Source: JBBQUP01 sp038212305 (GTDB taxonomy: Bacteria > Bacteroidota > Bacteroidia > Bacteroidales > Marinilabiliaceae). Taken from it: 64,000 bases of DNA. How positions within the stretch are numbered: the first letter of the stretch is position 1; each line of letters opens with the position of its first letter. The stretch is taken from NCBI GenBank assembly GCA_038212305.1, contig JBBQUP010000001.1, positions 37,541 through 101,540 of the forward strand, read 5' to 3'. The translations under genes and the position numbers were made by a program. Under the pieces are notes generated by a model. The model did not search any database and had not been told where the DNA came from. It saw only the letters and a program-made list of their open reading frames with translations. Positions 1-8,842 of the stretch are shown here, piece by piece.

Positions 1-2
1 GT

Positions 3-296
3 GATATGGAATTTGCGTTGCAAACAACGGGTATGTACTGCAATCAATGCGGACAATGCTTAGGTCAATGTTCAAAAAACCTACCCATAAACGATATTAT
101 GCGAGCTTACATGTATACATACGGATATAGCGAAGCATCAAAAGGCAAAGAATTACTCACCTCCTTAAATTTAAAAACAGATCCATGTTCGGGATGCGAT
201 ACATGCACTGTTAGTTGCACAAATAACTTTGCCATTGCTAATAGAATAAAAGATGTAACAAGAGTAATAAATGTTCCCAATGAATTTTTAGTATAG
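3..296 (+). CDS. C-terminal part of an aldo/keto reductase-type protein with two 4Fe-4S motifs (5' truncated by window edge)
   Basis: The reading frame is open to the first base of the window, so this is the 3' end of a longer gene and the first visible ATG at position 6 is not its start. The visible 97 residues contain two complete CxxCxxCxxxC motifs (Cys 12/15/18/22 and 61/64/67/71 counted from that Met), spaced as in the ferredoxin-like tail of the Fe-S aldo/keto reductase family common in Bacteroidota. The tail would carry electrons to or from the missing reductase barrel. The substrate cannot be inferred. The next gene begins 23 nt downstream on the same strand, suggesting co-transcription. 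A stand-alone dicluster ferredoxin domain on another oxidoreductase remains possible. Confidence 0.6.
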   Translation, partial: DMEFALQTTGMYCNQCGQCLGQCSKNLPINDIMRAYMYTYGYSEASKGKELLTSLNLKTDPCSGCDTCTVSCTNNFAIANRIKDVTRVINVPNEFLV

Positions 297-319
297 TAAT
301 TCACATTCAATTTAATATT

Positions 320-1165
320 ATGCTTTATAAACTATTACTAGTTTTTTTTACCTTACCATTTATCGTTAATGGGCAGAGCTTTCCTGACAAATTACTGAAA
401 GTGAATGATTGGCAAAGCAAGTCCGATAAGTCGTATTACGATGAGCAAAATCTATATGATTACATCAATGGAGCTTCTGATTTTTATTTAAGCTATTCGT
501 TCAAAGATCTATGGGTGGTAGATTATACTTCGAGTGATAATGAAGTCTTAACACTGGAGATCTATCGCCATAAAAACCCATATTGTGCATTTGGTATTTA
601 TGTTGAAGAACGACCCCTTGATGCCAACAAAATCCCAATTGGAACTGAAAGTCATTTATCAGACGGAGCCTATTATATATTGACAGGGAGTTATTACGTA
701 AAAATCTTCCCACGAGAAAAGACTAATGATGCTGCTAAAATGGAAGCATTTGCAAAGATGATAGTGAGTCTTTTATCTAACACAACACAATTTCCAATAG
801 AGTTAAGTTATTTCCCAAAAGAGGGATCGATCAGTGAAACAGAGAGATATACTGCCGAAAATTACTTAGGCCAAGAAGGTTTTAATGGCGTATTTGCAAA
901 ATCTTATAGAATAAATAATCAAGCATTTAAGCTTTTTATACTTAAACAAGATTCATTGTCAGCAGAAAAAATAGTTGCTAATTATTTCAAAAACACTAAC
1001 TATTCATTCAAACAATTATCTGGATTTAATATTGTAAAAGACAAATACAATGGCCCAGTGATGATTTATTATTCCAAAGGTCTAGTAATTGGTATTTTGG
1101 GACATCCAAAACCAAATAAAGTTCAAAATCTTATATCCGAAGCAATAAAACTATCGAAATTGTAG
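320..1165 (+). CDS. Secreted DUF6599 family protein
   Basis: A 281-residue protein with an N-terminal signal peptide (hydrophobic residues about 3-16, cleavage near NGQ-S). The block around residues 40-100, with YDYINGASDFYLSY and then an EIYRH...AFGIYVEER stretch, is the hallmark of DUF6599, a family of unknown function seen in Bacteroidota and often found near redox genes. No catalytic motif is evident. It probably acts in the periplasm. It lies 23 nt after the Fe-S reductase fragment in the same direction, so the two may form an operon. The family call rests on motif recognition and the function is unknown. Confidence 0.65.
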   Translation: MLYKLLLVFFTLPFIVNGQSFPDKLLKVNDWQSKSDKSYYDEQNLYDYINGASDFYLSYSFKDLWVVDYTSSDNEVLTLEIYRHKNPYCAFGIYVEERPLDANKIPIGTESHLSDGAYYILTGSYYVKIFPREKTNDAAKMEAFAKMIVSLLSNTTQFPIELSYFPKEGSISETERYTAENYLGQEGFNGVFAKSYRINNQAFKLFILKQDSLSAEKIVANYFKNTNYSFKQLSGFNIVKDKYNGPVMIYYSKGLVIGILGHPKPNKVQNLISEAIKLSKL

Positions 1166-1218
1166 AGACAACAATTTTTTTACTAAAACCGATACTTCAA
1201 AATCTCTAATTATATAAA

Positions 1219-1248
1219 GGGGAGCACATTATAAAAATGTAGCTCCCC
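1219..1248. terminator. Hairpin between convergent genes, probable bidirectional terminator
   Basis: GGGGAGC (1219-1225) pairs with GCTCCCC (1242-1248). The stem continues with ACATT/AATGT around a 5-nt loop, with one bulged A. It lies in the 101-bp gap between the ends of the DUF6599 gene and serB, where a shared terminator is expected. There is no long T tract on either side, so this is less certain than the other terminators in the window. Confidence 0.5.
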
Positions 1249-1266
1249 ATTATTACAGTTCACTAC

Positions 1267-2490
1267 TTAATAATTTATCTCCCTATCTCTGAAACCTAAT
1301 AAATAAAGGATGGCATCTAAACCAATTTCAGAAATACTATGTTTGGCCGATGCTTTAACTTTGGGTTTAGCATGAAAAGCAATGCCTAATCCTGCTAATT
1401 GAATCATGGGTAAATCATTGGAGCCATCACCTACTGCAATAACCTGATCTAAATGAATATCCTCTTTAAAGGCAAGCAGTTTAAGCAGTTCTGCTTTTTT
1501 CTGCCCATCAACAATATCACCAATGTGCTTTCCCGTTAGCTTTCCATCGTTAATCTCCAACTCGTTGGCAAAAACGTAATCAACACCTAGTTTGCTTTTT
1601 AAATATTGACCGAAATAGGTGAATCCTCCTGATAAAATAGCTGTTTTATAGCCATATTTTTTTAATATTTTAAAAAGGCGCTCTGCTCCTTCGGTTAAAG
1701 GCAGATTTTCAGCTATTTCTTTCATAACCGACTCATCCAATCCTTTTAGCAAGCTAATGCGCTTTAAAAAACTCTCTTTAAACTCAAGTTCACCACGCAT
1801 GGCGGCTTCTGTTATTGCACTTACCTCGTCGTAAACACCTGCTTTGCGAGCTAGCTCATCAATAACTTCAGCTTGAATTAAAGTCGAGTCCATGTCGAAG
1901 CATATTAAACGACGATTTCGGCGAAAAATATTATCAACCTGAAAAGCAATGTCAACACCAGTATCTTGCGATATTTGGATAAACTCACTCTTAAGTATTT
2001 CACTATCAATTGCAGTTCCCCTAACTGAGAATTCAACAACCGACTTCGAACTAGATGCATCTTTATCAAGTCCAATCCGACCAGATAAACGGCTGATGAT
2101 ATCGATATTTAATCCTTGTGCAGAAATAGCTTTTGTAACTAAAGCCAATTGACGAGCTGTTAGTTTACGCGATAAAAGGGTAATAATGTATCGTTCTTTA
2201 CCTTGATGCGACACCCATTCCTGATATTTATTCTCAGGTATAGGAGTAAATTTAACATTGAGCCCCAACTCATAAGCTTTAAAAAGCAAATCTTTTAAAA
2301 TTGGCGATGACTCAGCTTTTTCTGGCACTTCAAACAAAATACCTAATCCTAAATCTTCATGAATAACAGCTTGACCAATATCCAAAATATTAACATTGTA
2401 TTGATCTAGTACTCCAGTTAACGAAGCGGTTAATCCAGGCTTATCTTCACCTGAAATGTTAAGCAAAATAATCTCTTTCTCTTTATTCAT
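1267..2490 (-). CDS. serB: Phosphoserine phosphatase SerB with N-terminal ACT domains
   Basis: Catalyses the last step of L-serine biosynthesis, hydrolysis of O-phospho-L-serine, in the cytoplasm. The 407-residue protein has a regulatory N-terminal half with two ACT-like segments (the first opens ILLNISGEDKPGLTASL) and a C-terminal HAD phosphatase domain. HAD motif I is FDMDST with nucleophile Asp199 and acid/base Asp201. Motif II is SGG, and motif IV is GDGSNDLPMI followed by the SerB-typical AFHAKPKV stretch. The open frame extends upstream to a TTG at 2580, but I place the start at the ATG at 2490. That Met directly precedes the first ACT strand, the extra 30 residues are not ACT-like, and a good promoter lies inside the extension. 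The gene is monocistronic and convergent with the DUF6599 gene. Confidence 0.93.
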   Translation of the reverse strand: MNKEKEIILLNISGEDKPGLTASLTGVLDQYNVNILDIGQAVIHEDLGLGILFEVPEKAESSPILKDLLFKAYELGLNVKFTPIPENKYQEWVSHQGKERYIITLLSRKLTARQLALVTKAISAQGLNIDIISRLSGRIGLDKDASSSKSVVEFSVRGTAIDSEILKSEFIQISQDTGVDIAFQVDNIFRRNRRLICFDMDSTLIQAEVIDELARKAGVYDEVSAITEAAMRGELEFKESFLKRISLLKGLDESVMKEIAENLPLTEGAERLFKILKKYGYKTAILSGGFTYFGQYLKSKLGVDYVFANELEINDGKLTGKHIGDIVDGQKKAELLKLLAFKEDIHLDQVIAVGDGSNDLPMIQLAGLGIAFHAKPKVKASAKHSISEIGLDAILYLLGFRDREINY

Positions 2491-2545
2491 GTGTCTGCTG
2501 GTGTTTCTAACTTTAATATAAAGAAAAGTGAAGGTAATTATCTCG

Positions 2546-2575
2546 CAAAAATAAACAATGTACTCAGCACACAAA
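2546..2575 (-). promoter_or_regulatory. Predicted Bacteroidota-type promoter of serB
   Basis: Read on the minus strand, this holds a TTTG -33 element (2575-2572), an 18-nt spacer and TATTTTTG (2553-2546), which fits the Bacteroidota -7 consensus TAnnTTTG. Initiation a few bases downstream would give a leader of roughly 50 nt before the ATG at 2490. It would fall inside any TTG-extended ORF, supporting the shorter start. The match is by eye only. Confidence 0.45.
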
Positions 2576-2705
2576 GCCAAATCATGTGAATTAATGTGAA
2601 ATCAAAAATAATTTATGGCAAAACCGAAACATTTAACCCATCACAAAACTTTTTACGAAAAAATGATGTTATAAAACAAATATTAAAACCTTAAAAGCCT
2701 ACATC

Positions 2706-3713
2706 ATGAATTTAACTACCAACTACCTTGGTTTAAAACTAAAAAATCCAATTATAATTGGAGCCAGCAATTTAGTTTCCGATATAAACATGGCAAAAAA
2801 GCTTGAAGAAGCTGGAGCTGCAGCATTTGTATACAAATCACTTTTTCAAGAGCAGCTTGAACTTGAAGCAGCTGACTTAGAGGATGAGCTTCATGCTTAC
2901 GATGAACGTAATGCTGAAATGATAACCCTTTTCCCTAAAATTGAACACTCTGGCCCCAGAGCTCATTTACTGGCGATCAAAAAACTAAAAGAAGCTGTTT
3001 CGGTACCTGTAATTGCCAGCTTAAACTGCACCGATCCAAAGATTTGGGTTGAATATGCCATCTATTTAGAAAAAGTTGGAATAGACGCGTTAGAACTCAA
3101 TTTTTATAACAATACATCTACCACATCTTTAACAGCTGTTGAGGTTGAAAATGACCAAATAAGTATTTTGCAAGCAGTAAAAAAAGCAGTGAAGATCCCA
3201 GTTAGTGTAAAACTGAGTCCATTTTATTCTAACACACTTAACGTTGTAAAACGAATGGATGATGCAGGTGCCAATGGATTTGTGCTATTTAATAAACTCT
3301 TCCAACCCGATATTGACATTGAAAATCAAACCATGAGAATGCCTTACAACTTAAGTAATAAAGGCGAATATCGATTATCACTTAGGTATACCGGTTTATT
3401 ATTTGGACAAGTAAAAGGTGAAATCTGCTCAAATACGGGAATATTAGATGGTGAAGATTTAATAGCATTATTATTATCAGGTGCTTCCACAGTTCAAGTG
3501 GTTTCAACAATTTACAAAAACGGCCCAGTACAAATTAGCAGAATGCTTAGCGAGCTTGAAACTTTCATGACACAGAAAGGATACCAATCAATTAATGATT
3601 TTAAGGGTAAATTATCCAAATCAAAAATCAAAGAGCCATTTGCATATCAAAGAGCACAATACATTGACTACCTGATGAAATCAAAAGACATTATTAAGCA
3701 GTTTCAAATATAA
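2706..3713 (+). CDS. Dihydroorotate dehydrogenase-like flavoprotein
   Basis: A 335-residue TIM-barrel protein resembling the class I DHODH/PreA family. It opens with TTNYLGLKLKNPIIIGAS, the usual N-terminal strand of the family. Later come an IPVSVKLSP stretch (flavin-side lysine), an NTGILDGED segment and a GASTVQVVSTIYKNG phosphate-binding end, typical of FMN binding. Bacteroidota often carry this paralogue in addition to PyrD. It is not part of a pyrimidine operon here: it stands alone between serB and ppdK and has its own terminator. The oxidised substrate could be dihydroorotate or another dihydropyrimidine, so no symbol is given. Confidence 0.8.
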   Translation: MNLTTNYLGLKLKNPIIIGASNLVSDINMAKKLEEAGAAAFVYKSLFQEQLELEAADLEDELHAYDERNAEMITLFPKIEHSGPRAHLLAIKKLKEAVSVPVIASLNCTDPKIWVEYAIYLEKVGIDALELNFYNNTSTTSLTAVEVENDQISILQAVKKAVKIPVSVKLSPFYSNTLNVVKRMDDAGANGFVLFNKLFQPDIDIENQTMRMPYNLSNKGEYRLSLRYTGLLFGQVKGEICSNTGILDGEDLIALLLSGASTVQVVSTIYKNGPVQISRMLSELETFMTQKGYQSINDFKGKLSKSKIKEPFAYQRAQYIDYLMKSKDIIKQFQI

Positions 3714-3743
3714 TTTTTGAAATATCAAGCATAACTTTTAAGT

Positions 3744-3775
3744 AAGCTTCCAAATTATTTGGAGGCTTTTTTAAT
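3744..3775 (+). terminator. Rho-independent terminator after the DHOD-like gene
   Basis: AAGCTTCCAAA pairs with TTTGGAGGCTT (one G-T wobble) around a short AT loop, immediately followed by a run of T residues. It begins 31 nt after the stop of the DHOD-like gene. Confidence 0.8.
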
Positions 3776-3908
3776 TTAACTTCTTAGGATTTTTATAAAA
3801 TAAAGGACTCATCTTATTGATCATATTTCAAAAAAATTGCTTTATTTGTATAAACTTTTGAGATACGCAAATAATAATTTACTCGAATTCTATAAAAAAT
3901 CTTAATTT

Positions 3909-6614
3909 ATGATTAAAAAACGTGTGTATACCTTCGGAAATGGAAAAGCCGAAGGAAGAGCAGATATGAGGAATTTGCTTGGAGGCAAAGGTGCTAACCT
4001 TTCTGAAATGAATCTTATTGGAGTTCCTGTACCTCCAGGATTTACCATTACTACTGAAGTTTGTACTGAGTACAATACCATTGGAAAAGACAAAGTAGTT
4101 GAACTCATTAAGGAAGATGTTGAAAAAGCAGTTTCTCATTTAGAAACTATAATGAAAGCCAAATTTGGGGATAAAGACAATCCGCTTTTAGTATCAGTTC
4201 GTTCAGGAGCTCGTGTTTCGATGCCCGGAATGATGGACACTGTACTTAACTTAGGCATGAATGATGAAGCCGTAATAGGAATAGCAAAAAAATCTGGAAA
4301 TGAGAGATTTGCTTGGGATTCTTACCGACGTTTCATACAAATGTACGGTGGTGTTGTTCTTGGAATGAAACCCGAATCGAAAGAAGATATTGACCCCTTC
4401 GAAGAAATTATGGAGCACTTGAAGGAGGTAAAAAACATAGAAAATGACAACGAGTTTTCAGTTGCTGATTTAAAAGATCTAGTTGTAAAATTTAAAGCAG
4501 CTGTTAAAAAGAAAACTGGACAGGATTTCCCAACTAACCCATGGGAGCAGTTATGGGGTGCTGTTTGCGCAGTTTTTGACAGCTGGATGAATCCTCGTGC
4601 TAAATATTATCGTGCCATGAACCAATTCCCCGAAGAATGGGGAACAGCTGTGAATGTACAAGCAATGGTATTTGGCAACATGGGTCAAAACTCAGGTACA
4701 GGAGTAGCTTTTACCAGAGATGCTGGAACAGGTGAAAACATATTCAATGGAGAATATTTAATTGATGCACAAGGTGAAGATGTGGTTTCGGGAGTTCGTA
4801 CGCCACAGCAAATAACCAAAGAAGGATCAATACGTTGGGCCAAATTAGCCGAAGTATCAGAAAGTGATCGCAAATCAAAATTTCCATCACTAGAAGAAGC
4901 CATGCCATCGGCCTACAAAGAACTTTTTGACACTCAGCACAAACTCGAAGAGTATTTTACAGACATGCAAGATCTTGAATTCACTATTCAAGACGGCAAA
5001 CTATGGATGCTTCAAACCCGCAATGGGAAACGCACAGCAGCAGCCATGGTAAAAATTGCCATGGATTTATTACGAGAAGGAAAAATAGATGAAAAAGCGA
5101 CAATTCTTCGTCAAGAACCCAATAAATTAGAAGAATTACTTCATCTTGTTTTCGATAAAAAAGCCATTAAAAAAGCAAAAGTAATTGCGAAAGGACTACC
5201 TGCATCACCTGGAGCTGCAACTGGTCAGGTTGTATTTCATGCTGATGAAACTAAAAAATACCCAGTAACCATTTTAGTACGCATCGAAACATCTCCCGAA
5301 GATCTTGAAGGAATGGATATTGCTCGCGGCATTTTAACTGCTCGTGGAGGAATGACCTCGCATGCGGCAGTTGTAGCACGCGGAATGGGTAAATGCTGCG
5401 TTTCAGGTGCTGGAGCGTGTAAAATAAACTACAAAGATCGATCCTTTACTGCTAATGGGAAAGTAATTAAAGATGGTGACTGGATATCGCTTAACGGAAC
5501 AACGGGTGAAGTTTACGATGGGAAAATTGCCACCATTAAACCCGAATTAAGTGGCGATTTTGGCGAATTAATGAAATTGGCCGACAAATACCGTAGAATG
5601 AAAATTCGCACCAATGCAGAAACCGAGCGCGATGCTAAACAAGCCATTGCTTTTGGAGCCGAAGGCGTTGGACTTTGTAGAACCGAACACATGTTTTTTG
5701 AAGGCGTTCGCATCATGGCCATGCGCGAAATGATTTTGGCTGACGATGAGGCAGGACGACGTAAAGCACTTCTTAAGCTGTTACCAATTCAACGCAAGGA
5801 CTTCTCTGGCATATTTGAAGCTATGGCAGGATTACCAGTAACCATTCGCTTACTAGATCCACCATTGCACGAATTCGTACCTCAAGAAGAAGCCAATCAA
5901 ATAGAAATGGCTAAAGAAATGGGTATCTCACCTGAAAAAGTAAGGCAAAAAGTCGAAGACCTTCACGAATTTAACCCAATGCTAGGTCATCGTGGTTGTC
6001 GTTTAGGAAATACCTATCCCGAAATTACGGAGATGCAAGCCCGAGCTATTATTGAGTCAGCATTAGATTTGAAAAAGAAAGGTGTTATTGTGTTACCAGA
6101 AATAATGATTCCACTTGTAGGAACCGTAAAGGAACTGAGAATGCAGGAAACCATAGTGCGAGAAACCATTGAAACAGTTTTTGCCGAACGCAAAGAAAGC
6201 ATTGAATACATGCTAGGCACTATGATTGAAGTACCTCGCGCAGCATTAGTTGCAGATCAAATTGCTGAAAGTGCCGAATTTTTCTCGTTTGGAACCAACG
6301 ATTTAACTCAAATGACGTTTGGTTATTCGCGTGATGATGCCGGAAAATTCCTTCCTATTTATATCGAAAAAGGAATACTAAAAACTGATCCATTCCAAGT
6401 ATTGGATCAAGAAGGTGTTGGAATATTAATAAAAATGGCTGTTGAAAAAGGCCGTTCAACACGAAAAAAACTTAAAGTTGGTATTTGCGGAGAACATGGT
6501 GGTGAGCCTAGTTCAGTAGAATTCTGCCATCGGGTTGGCATGGATTACGTAAGCTGCTCACCTTTTAGAGTACCTATTGCACGTTTAGCCGCAGCTCAAG
6601 CAGCTTTGCGCTAG
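3909..6614 (+). CDS. ppdK: Pyruvate phosphate dikinase
   Basis: Interconverts pyruvate, ATP and phosphate with PEP, AMP and PPi in the cytoplasm, linking glycolysis and gluconeogenesis. The 901-residue protein is full length for the family. Visible in order: an N-terminal ATP-grasp domain with GGKGANLSEM (about 25-34) and RSGARVSMPGMMDT; the swivelling phosphohistidine domain with GGMTSHAAVVARGMG, catalytic His485; and a C-terminal PEP/pyruvate TIM barrel with GTNDLTQM and CGEHGG, catalytic Cys860. The gene is monocistronic, with terminators on both sides. PEP synthase is excluded by the PPDK-specific MPGMMDT block. Nothing looks broken. Confidence 0.97.
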   Translation: MIKKRVYTFGNGKAEGRADMRNLLGGKGANLSEMNLIGVPVPPGFTITTEVCTEYNTIGKDKVVELIKEDVEKAVSHLETIMKAKFGDKDNPLLVSVRSGARVSMPGMMDTVLNLGMNDEAVIGIAKKSGNERFAWDSYRRFIQMYGGVVLGMKPESKEDIDPFEEIMEHLKEVKNIENDNEFSVADLKDLVVKFKAAVKKKTGQDFPTNPWEQLWGAVCAVFDSWMNPRAKYYRAMNQFPEEWGTAVNVQAMVFGNMGQNSGTGVAFTRDAGTGENIFNGEYLIDAQGEDVVSGVRTPQQITKEGSIRWAKLAEVSESDRKSKFPSLEEAMPSAYKELFDTQHKLEEYFTDMQDLEFTIQDGKLWMLQTRNGKRTAAAMVKIAMDLLREGKIDEKATILRQEPNKLEELLHLVFDKKAIKKAKVIAKGLPASPGAATGQVVFHADETKKYPVTILVRIETSPEDLEGMDIARGILTARGGMTSHAAVVARGMGKCCVSGAGACKINYKDRSFTANGKVIKDGDWISLNGTTGEVYDGKIATIKPELSGDFGELMKLADKYRRMKIRTNAETERDAKQAIAFGAEGVGLCRTEHMFFEGVRIMAMREMILADDEAGRRKALLKLLPIQRKDFSGIFEAMAGLPVTIRLLDPPLHEFVPQEEANQIEMAKEMGISPEKVRQKVEDLHEFNPMLGHRGCRLGNTYPEITEMQARAIIESALDLKKKGVIVLPEIMIPLVGTVKELRMQETIVRETIETVFAERKESIEYMLGTMIEVPRAALVADQIAESAEFFSFGTNDLTQMTFGYSRDDAGKFLPIYIEKGILKTDPFQVLDQEGVGILIKMAVEKGRSTRKKLKVGICGEHGGEPSSVEFCHRVGMDYVSCSPFRVPIARLAAAQAALR

Positions 6615-6633
6615 TCAACAATCAATTATTTTT

Positions 6634-6674
6634 ACAAGAAAAGTCGCTTTTAAAGGCGACTTTTCTTGTTTTTA
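6634..6674 (+). terminator. Strong Rho-independent terminator after ppdK
   Basis: A perfect 14-bp inverted repeat, with arms at 6634-6647 and 6656-6669 around an 8-nt loop. The 3' arm is T-rich and continues into further T residues. It starts 20 nt after the ppdK stop codon. Confidence 0.9.
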
Positions 6675-6695
6675 GGACTTTATAACCAAAAATAC

Positions 6696-6703
6696 TACTT
6701 TTG
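6696..6703 (+). promoter_or_regulatory. Candidate -7 promoter element upstream of ruvX
   Basis: TACTTTTG fits the Bacteroidota TAnnTTTG -7 consensus. It lies between the ppdK terminator and the ruvX start, 24 nt before the ATG. No convincing -33 TTTG is present at the usual spacing, so this rests on one motif and its position. Confidence 0.3.
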
Positions 6704-6727
6704 CTCAACATTAATTTTAAACATTAA

Positions 6728-7150
6728 ATGGGTCGAATAATAGCTATTGATTACGGAAAACGAAGATGTGGTATAGCTACAACCGATCCCGAGAAAATTA
6801 TTGCTAATGGATTAACAACCGTTGATACTAAGGAATTGCCAAGTTTTTTAGACAATTATATATTAAAGGAAAATGTTGAAACCATTATCATTGGCAAACC
6901 GTTACAAGTCACTGGCAAAGATTCCGAATCAATGAGTTTTATACGTCCTTTTTTTAAATTTTTATCGAACAAATACCCACAAATACCTGTTGAATGGGCA
7001 GATGAAAGATACACATCAAAAATGGCGTTTCAAACGATGATTGATTCTGGAATTTCAAAATCAGCACGTCAGAACAAGGAATTAGTCGATAAAATTAGTG
7101 CAACCATATTGCTTCAAAGCTATTTGGAAATGATTAGAGATAAAAAATAA
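6728..7150 (+). CDS. ruvX: Putative pre-16S rRNA nuclease / Holliday junction resolvase RuvX (YqgF)
   Basis: A 140-residue RNase H-fold protein of normal family length. It begins GRIIAIDYGKRRCGIA, the YqgF signature with the first catalytic Asp. It continues through IIGKPLQ, an EWADERYTSKMA strand with conserved Asp/Glu, and a C-terminal DKISATILLQSYL helix that carries the last acidic residue. The family processes the 16S rRNA 5' end and has also been described as a Holliday-junction resolvase. It is followed after 27 nt by def, so the two are probably co-transcribed up to the terminator at 7757. Confidence 0.92.
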   Translation: MGRIIAIDYGKRRCGIATTDPEKIIANGLTTVDTKELPSFLDNYILKENVETIIIGKPLQVTGKDSESMSFIRPFFKFLSNKYPQIPVEWADERYTSKMAFQTMIDSGISKSARQNKELVDKISATILLQSYLEMIRDKK

Positions 7151-7177
7151 GAATACAAACAAACAGTTTAAACTTCA

Positions 7178-7729
7178 ATGATTTACCCTATTTTCGTATA
7201 TGGTCAACCGGTATTAAGAAAAGTTGCCAGCAACATTACTCCGGATTATAAGGGCTTAGATGCTTTAATAGAAGATATGTATCAAACCATGTACAAAGCC
7301 GAAGGAATTGGCCTAGCTGCACCACAGATTGGCTTGCCAATTCGTATCTTCGTGGTTGATGGTTCGCCTCTAGCTGAAGATCATCCTGAATTAGAAAACT
7401 TTAAAAAAGTTTTTATAAATGCTAAAATTATTGAACGTAACGATACTTTAGAGTTAGAATCGGAAGGCTGTTTGAGCTTGCCAAAACTAAACGAAGAAGT
7501 GTCGCGCCCAACTGCTATTCGAATACAATATCAGGATGAGAATTTTAATTCATATGATGAGAAATATGAAGGATTTGCGGCCAGAGTTTTGCAACACGAG
7601 TATGATCACATTGAAGGAAAACTATTCATAGATTATCTATCTCCGTTAAGAAGGAGATTGTTGAAAAGCAAGCTAACATCTATTACAAAAGGGGATGTTG
7701 ATATTATTTACAGAATAAAAACAATTTAA
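7178..7729 (+). CDS. def: Peptide deformylase
   Basis: Removes the N-formyl group from nascent proteins at the ribosome. The 183-residue protein shows all three family motifs: GIGLAAPQIG, EGCLSLP (metal-binding Cys) and QHEYDH (HExxH-type, with catalytic Glu and two metal-ligand His). It follows ruvX by 27 nt, a frequent Bacteroidota pairing, and is followed by a terminator. The start at 7178 gives the usual short N-terminus (MIYPIFVYGQPVLRK). Confidence 0.96.
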   Translation: MIYPIFVYGQPVLRKVASNITPDYKGLDALIEDMYQTMYKAEGIGLAAPQIGLPIRIFVVDGSPLAEDHPELENFKKVFINAKIIERNDTLELESEGCLSLPKLNEEVSRPTAIRIQYQDENFNSYDEKYEGFAARVLQHEYDHIEGKLFIDYLSPLRRRLLKSKLTSITKGDVDIIYRIKTI

Positions 7730-7756
7730 CACTTCTATTGAAAATCGCATAAATTT

Positions 7757-7788
7757 AAACGCTCTGTAAACAACAGGGCGTTTGTTTT
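7757..7788 (+). terminator. Rho-independent terminator after def
   Basis: AAACGCTCTGT pairs with ACAGGGCGTTT (one G-T wobble) around an AAACA loop, followed by GTTTTAT. It closes the ruvX-def unit before the EPS locus. The remaining ~185 bp to the next gene show no further structure and presumably hold the EPS promoter, which I could not identify. Confidence 0.85.
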
Positions 7789-7973
7789 ATCAGGCATATG
7801 AAGATTTTCGCCTAGTAAAACAACTGCTTGGTAAAAAACTCATGGAAACTAACTACAACCTTTTGTAAATTTAAGGTGTGTAATTCTTTTATTATTTGAT
7901 TTTGAGAATAGCTTGATTACAATAATGAGAGAATGACAAAATAGAGATTATCCATTGCAAAAAATTTAATATC

Positions 7974-8789
7974 ATGAGTAATAAAATAAAAAAGATAGTC
8001 GGTATTAGTTTAGTTGCTTTAGCACTAATATCATGTCAAAATAAGGACATTGAAAATAACCCAACCTCTTCTATCACAACAATGGCAGTACTCGACACAA
8101 ATACCGTATATTTTTTTGGACATCAATCTGTTGGCGAGAACATCACCGATGGGTTATCGACCATCACAGCTAAAAGCAATACAATTCGAGAATTTAACCT
8201 TTCCAATATAAATAGTGAAAAACCATTTGACTCACCTGGATTTTATCACTGCAAAATTGGTGAAAACAGGCAACCTATGAAAAAAATTAGTGATTTCATA
8301 TCAGTTGTTACAAACAATCCTCAAATTAGTATTGCTGGAATGAAGTTTTGCTATGTTGATGTTGTGGATACAACAAATATTGCAGCTTTGTTTAATGACT
8401 ATACCAATGAAATTGATAAATTAATCAGTAATCATCCAAACACTATAATTTTCCATTCCACTGTTCCTTTACGAAAAGTTAAAACCGGATTCAAAACTTG
8501 GATTAAAGAAACATTCATGGGGAAAGAGTACGGCAAAAAAGATAATATCGCCCGAGAAAAATTCAATCAACTCATTCGAAATAAATACGATAAAGCGATC
8601 ATATTTGATTTAGCTAAAATAGAAGCTACCAATCCCGAAGGAACAGTTACTTCTTTTAAACAAAACAACGATGAATGGATGGCATTATCGCCTGTTTACA
8701 CCAATGATGGTGGACATTTGAATGATTTAGGTCAAGCAACTGTTGCCAAAAGCTTTATTGCTTTCTTATCATCCCTTAAACAAAAATAA
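7974..8789 (+). CDS. SGNH-hydrolase-like lipoprotein at the head of the EPS locus
   Basis: A 271-residue protein with a lipoprotein signal: a hydrophobic core at about 8-20 and lipobox LISC ending at Cys21. It is likely lipid-anchored in the periplasm or outer membrane. A conserved-looking FGHQSVGENI block occurs just after the signal. The C-terminal DGGHLNDLGQ segment has the DxxH spacing of the SGNH/GDSL catalytic Asp-His pair. The usual GDS nucleophile block is not recognisable, so either the Ser in GHQS serves or this is a divergent member. SGNH proteins in EPS clusters often transfer or remove O-acetyl groups, which is inference here. It is the first gene of the run and precedes the GNAT gene by 53 nt. 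Confidence 0.55.
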   Translation: MSNKIKKIVGISLVALALISCQNKDIENNPTSSITTMAVLDTNTVYFFGHQSVGENITDGLSTITAKSNTIREFNLSNINSEKPFDSPGFYHCKIGENRQPMKKISDFISVVTNNPQISIAGMKFCYVDVVDTTNIAALFNDYTNEIDKLISNHPNTIIFHSTVPLRKVKTGFKTWIKETFMGKEYGKKDNIAREKFNQLIRNKYDKAIIFDLAKIEATNPEGTVTSFKQNNDEWMALSPVYTNDGGHLNDLGQATVAKSFIAFLSSLKQK

Positions 8790-8842
8790 TCATCTCTATT
8801 TAGTAATTTTCAATATTCAAATTGTAAACTCATCTATATTTT

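Noticed and set aside
2491..2580. 30-residue TTG-initiated N-terminal extension of SerB
   Set aside because: It is hydrophobic and not ACT-like, and a TTTG-18-TATTTTTG promoter lies inside it, so the ATG at 2490 is preferred.
3879..4139. Minus-strand ORF opposite the start of ppdK
   Set aside because: A shadow frame of the strongly conserved ppdK coding sequence, with no family motif.
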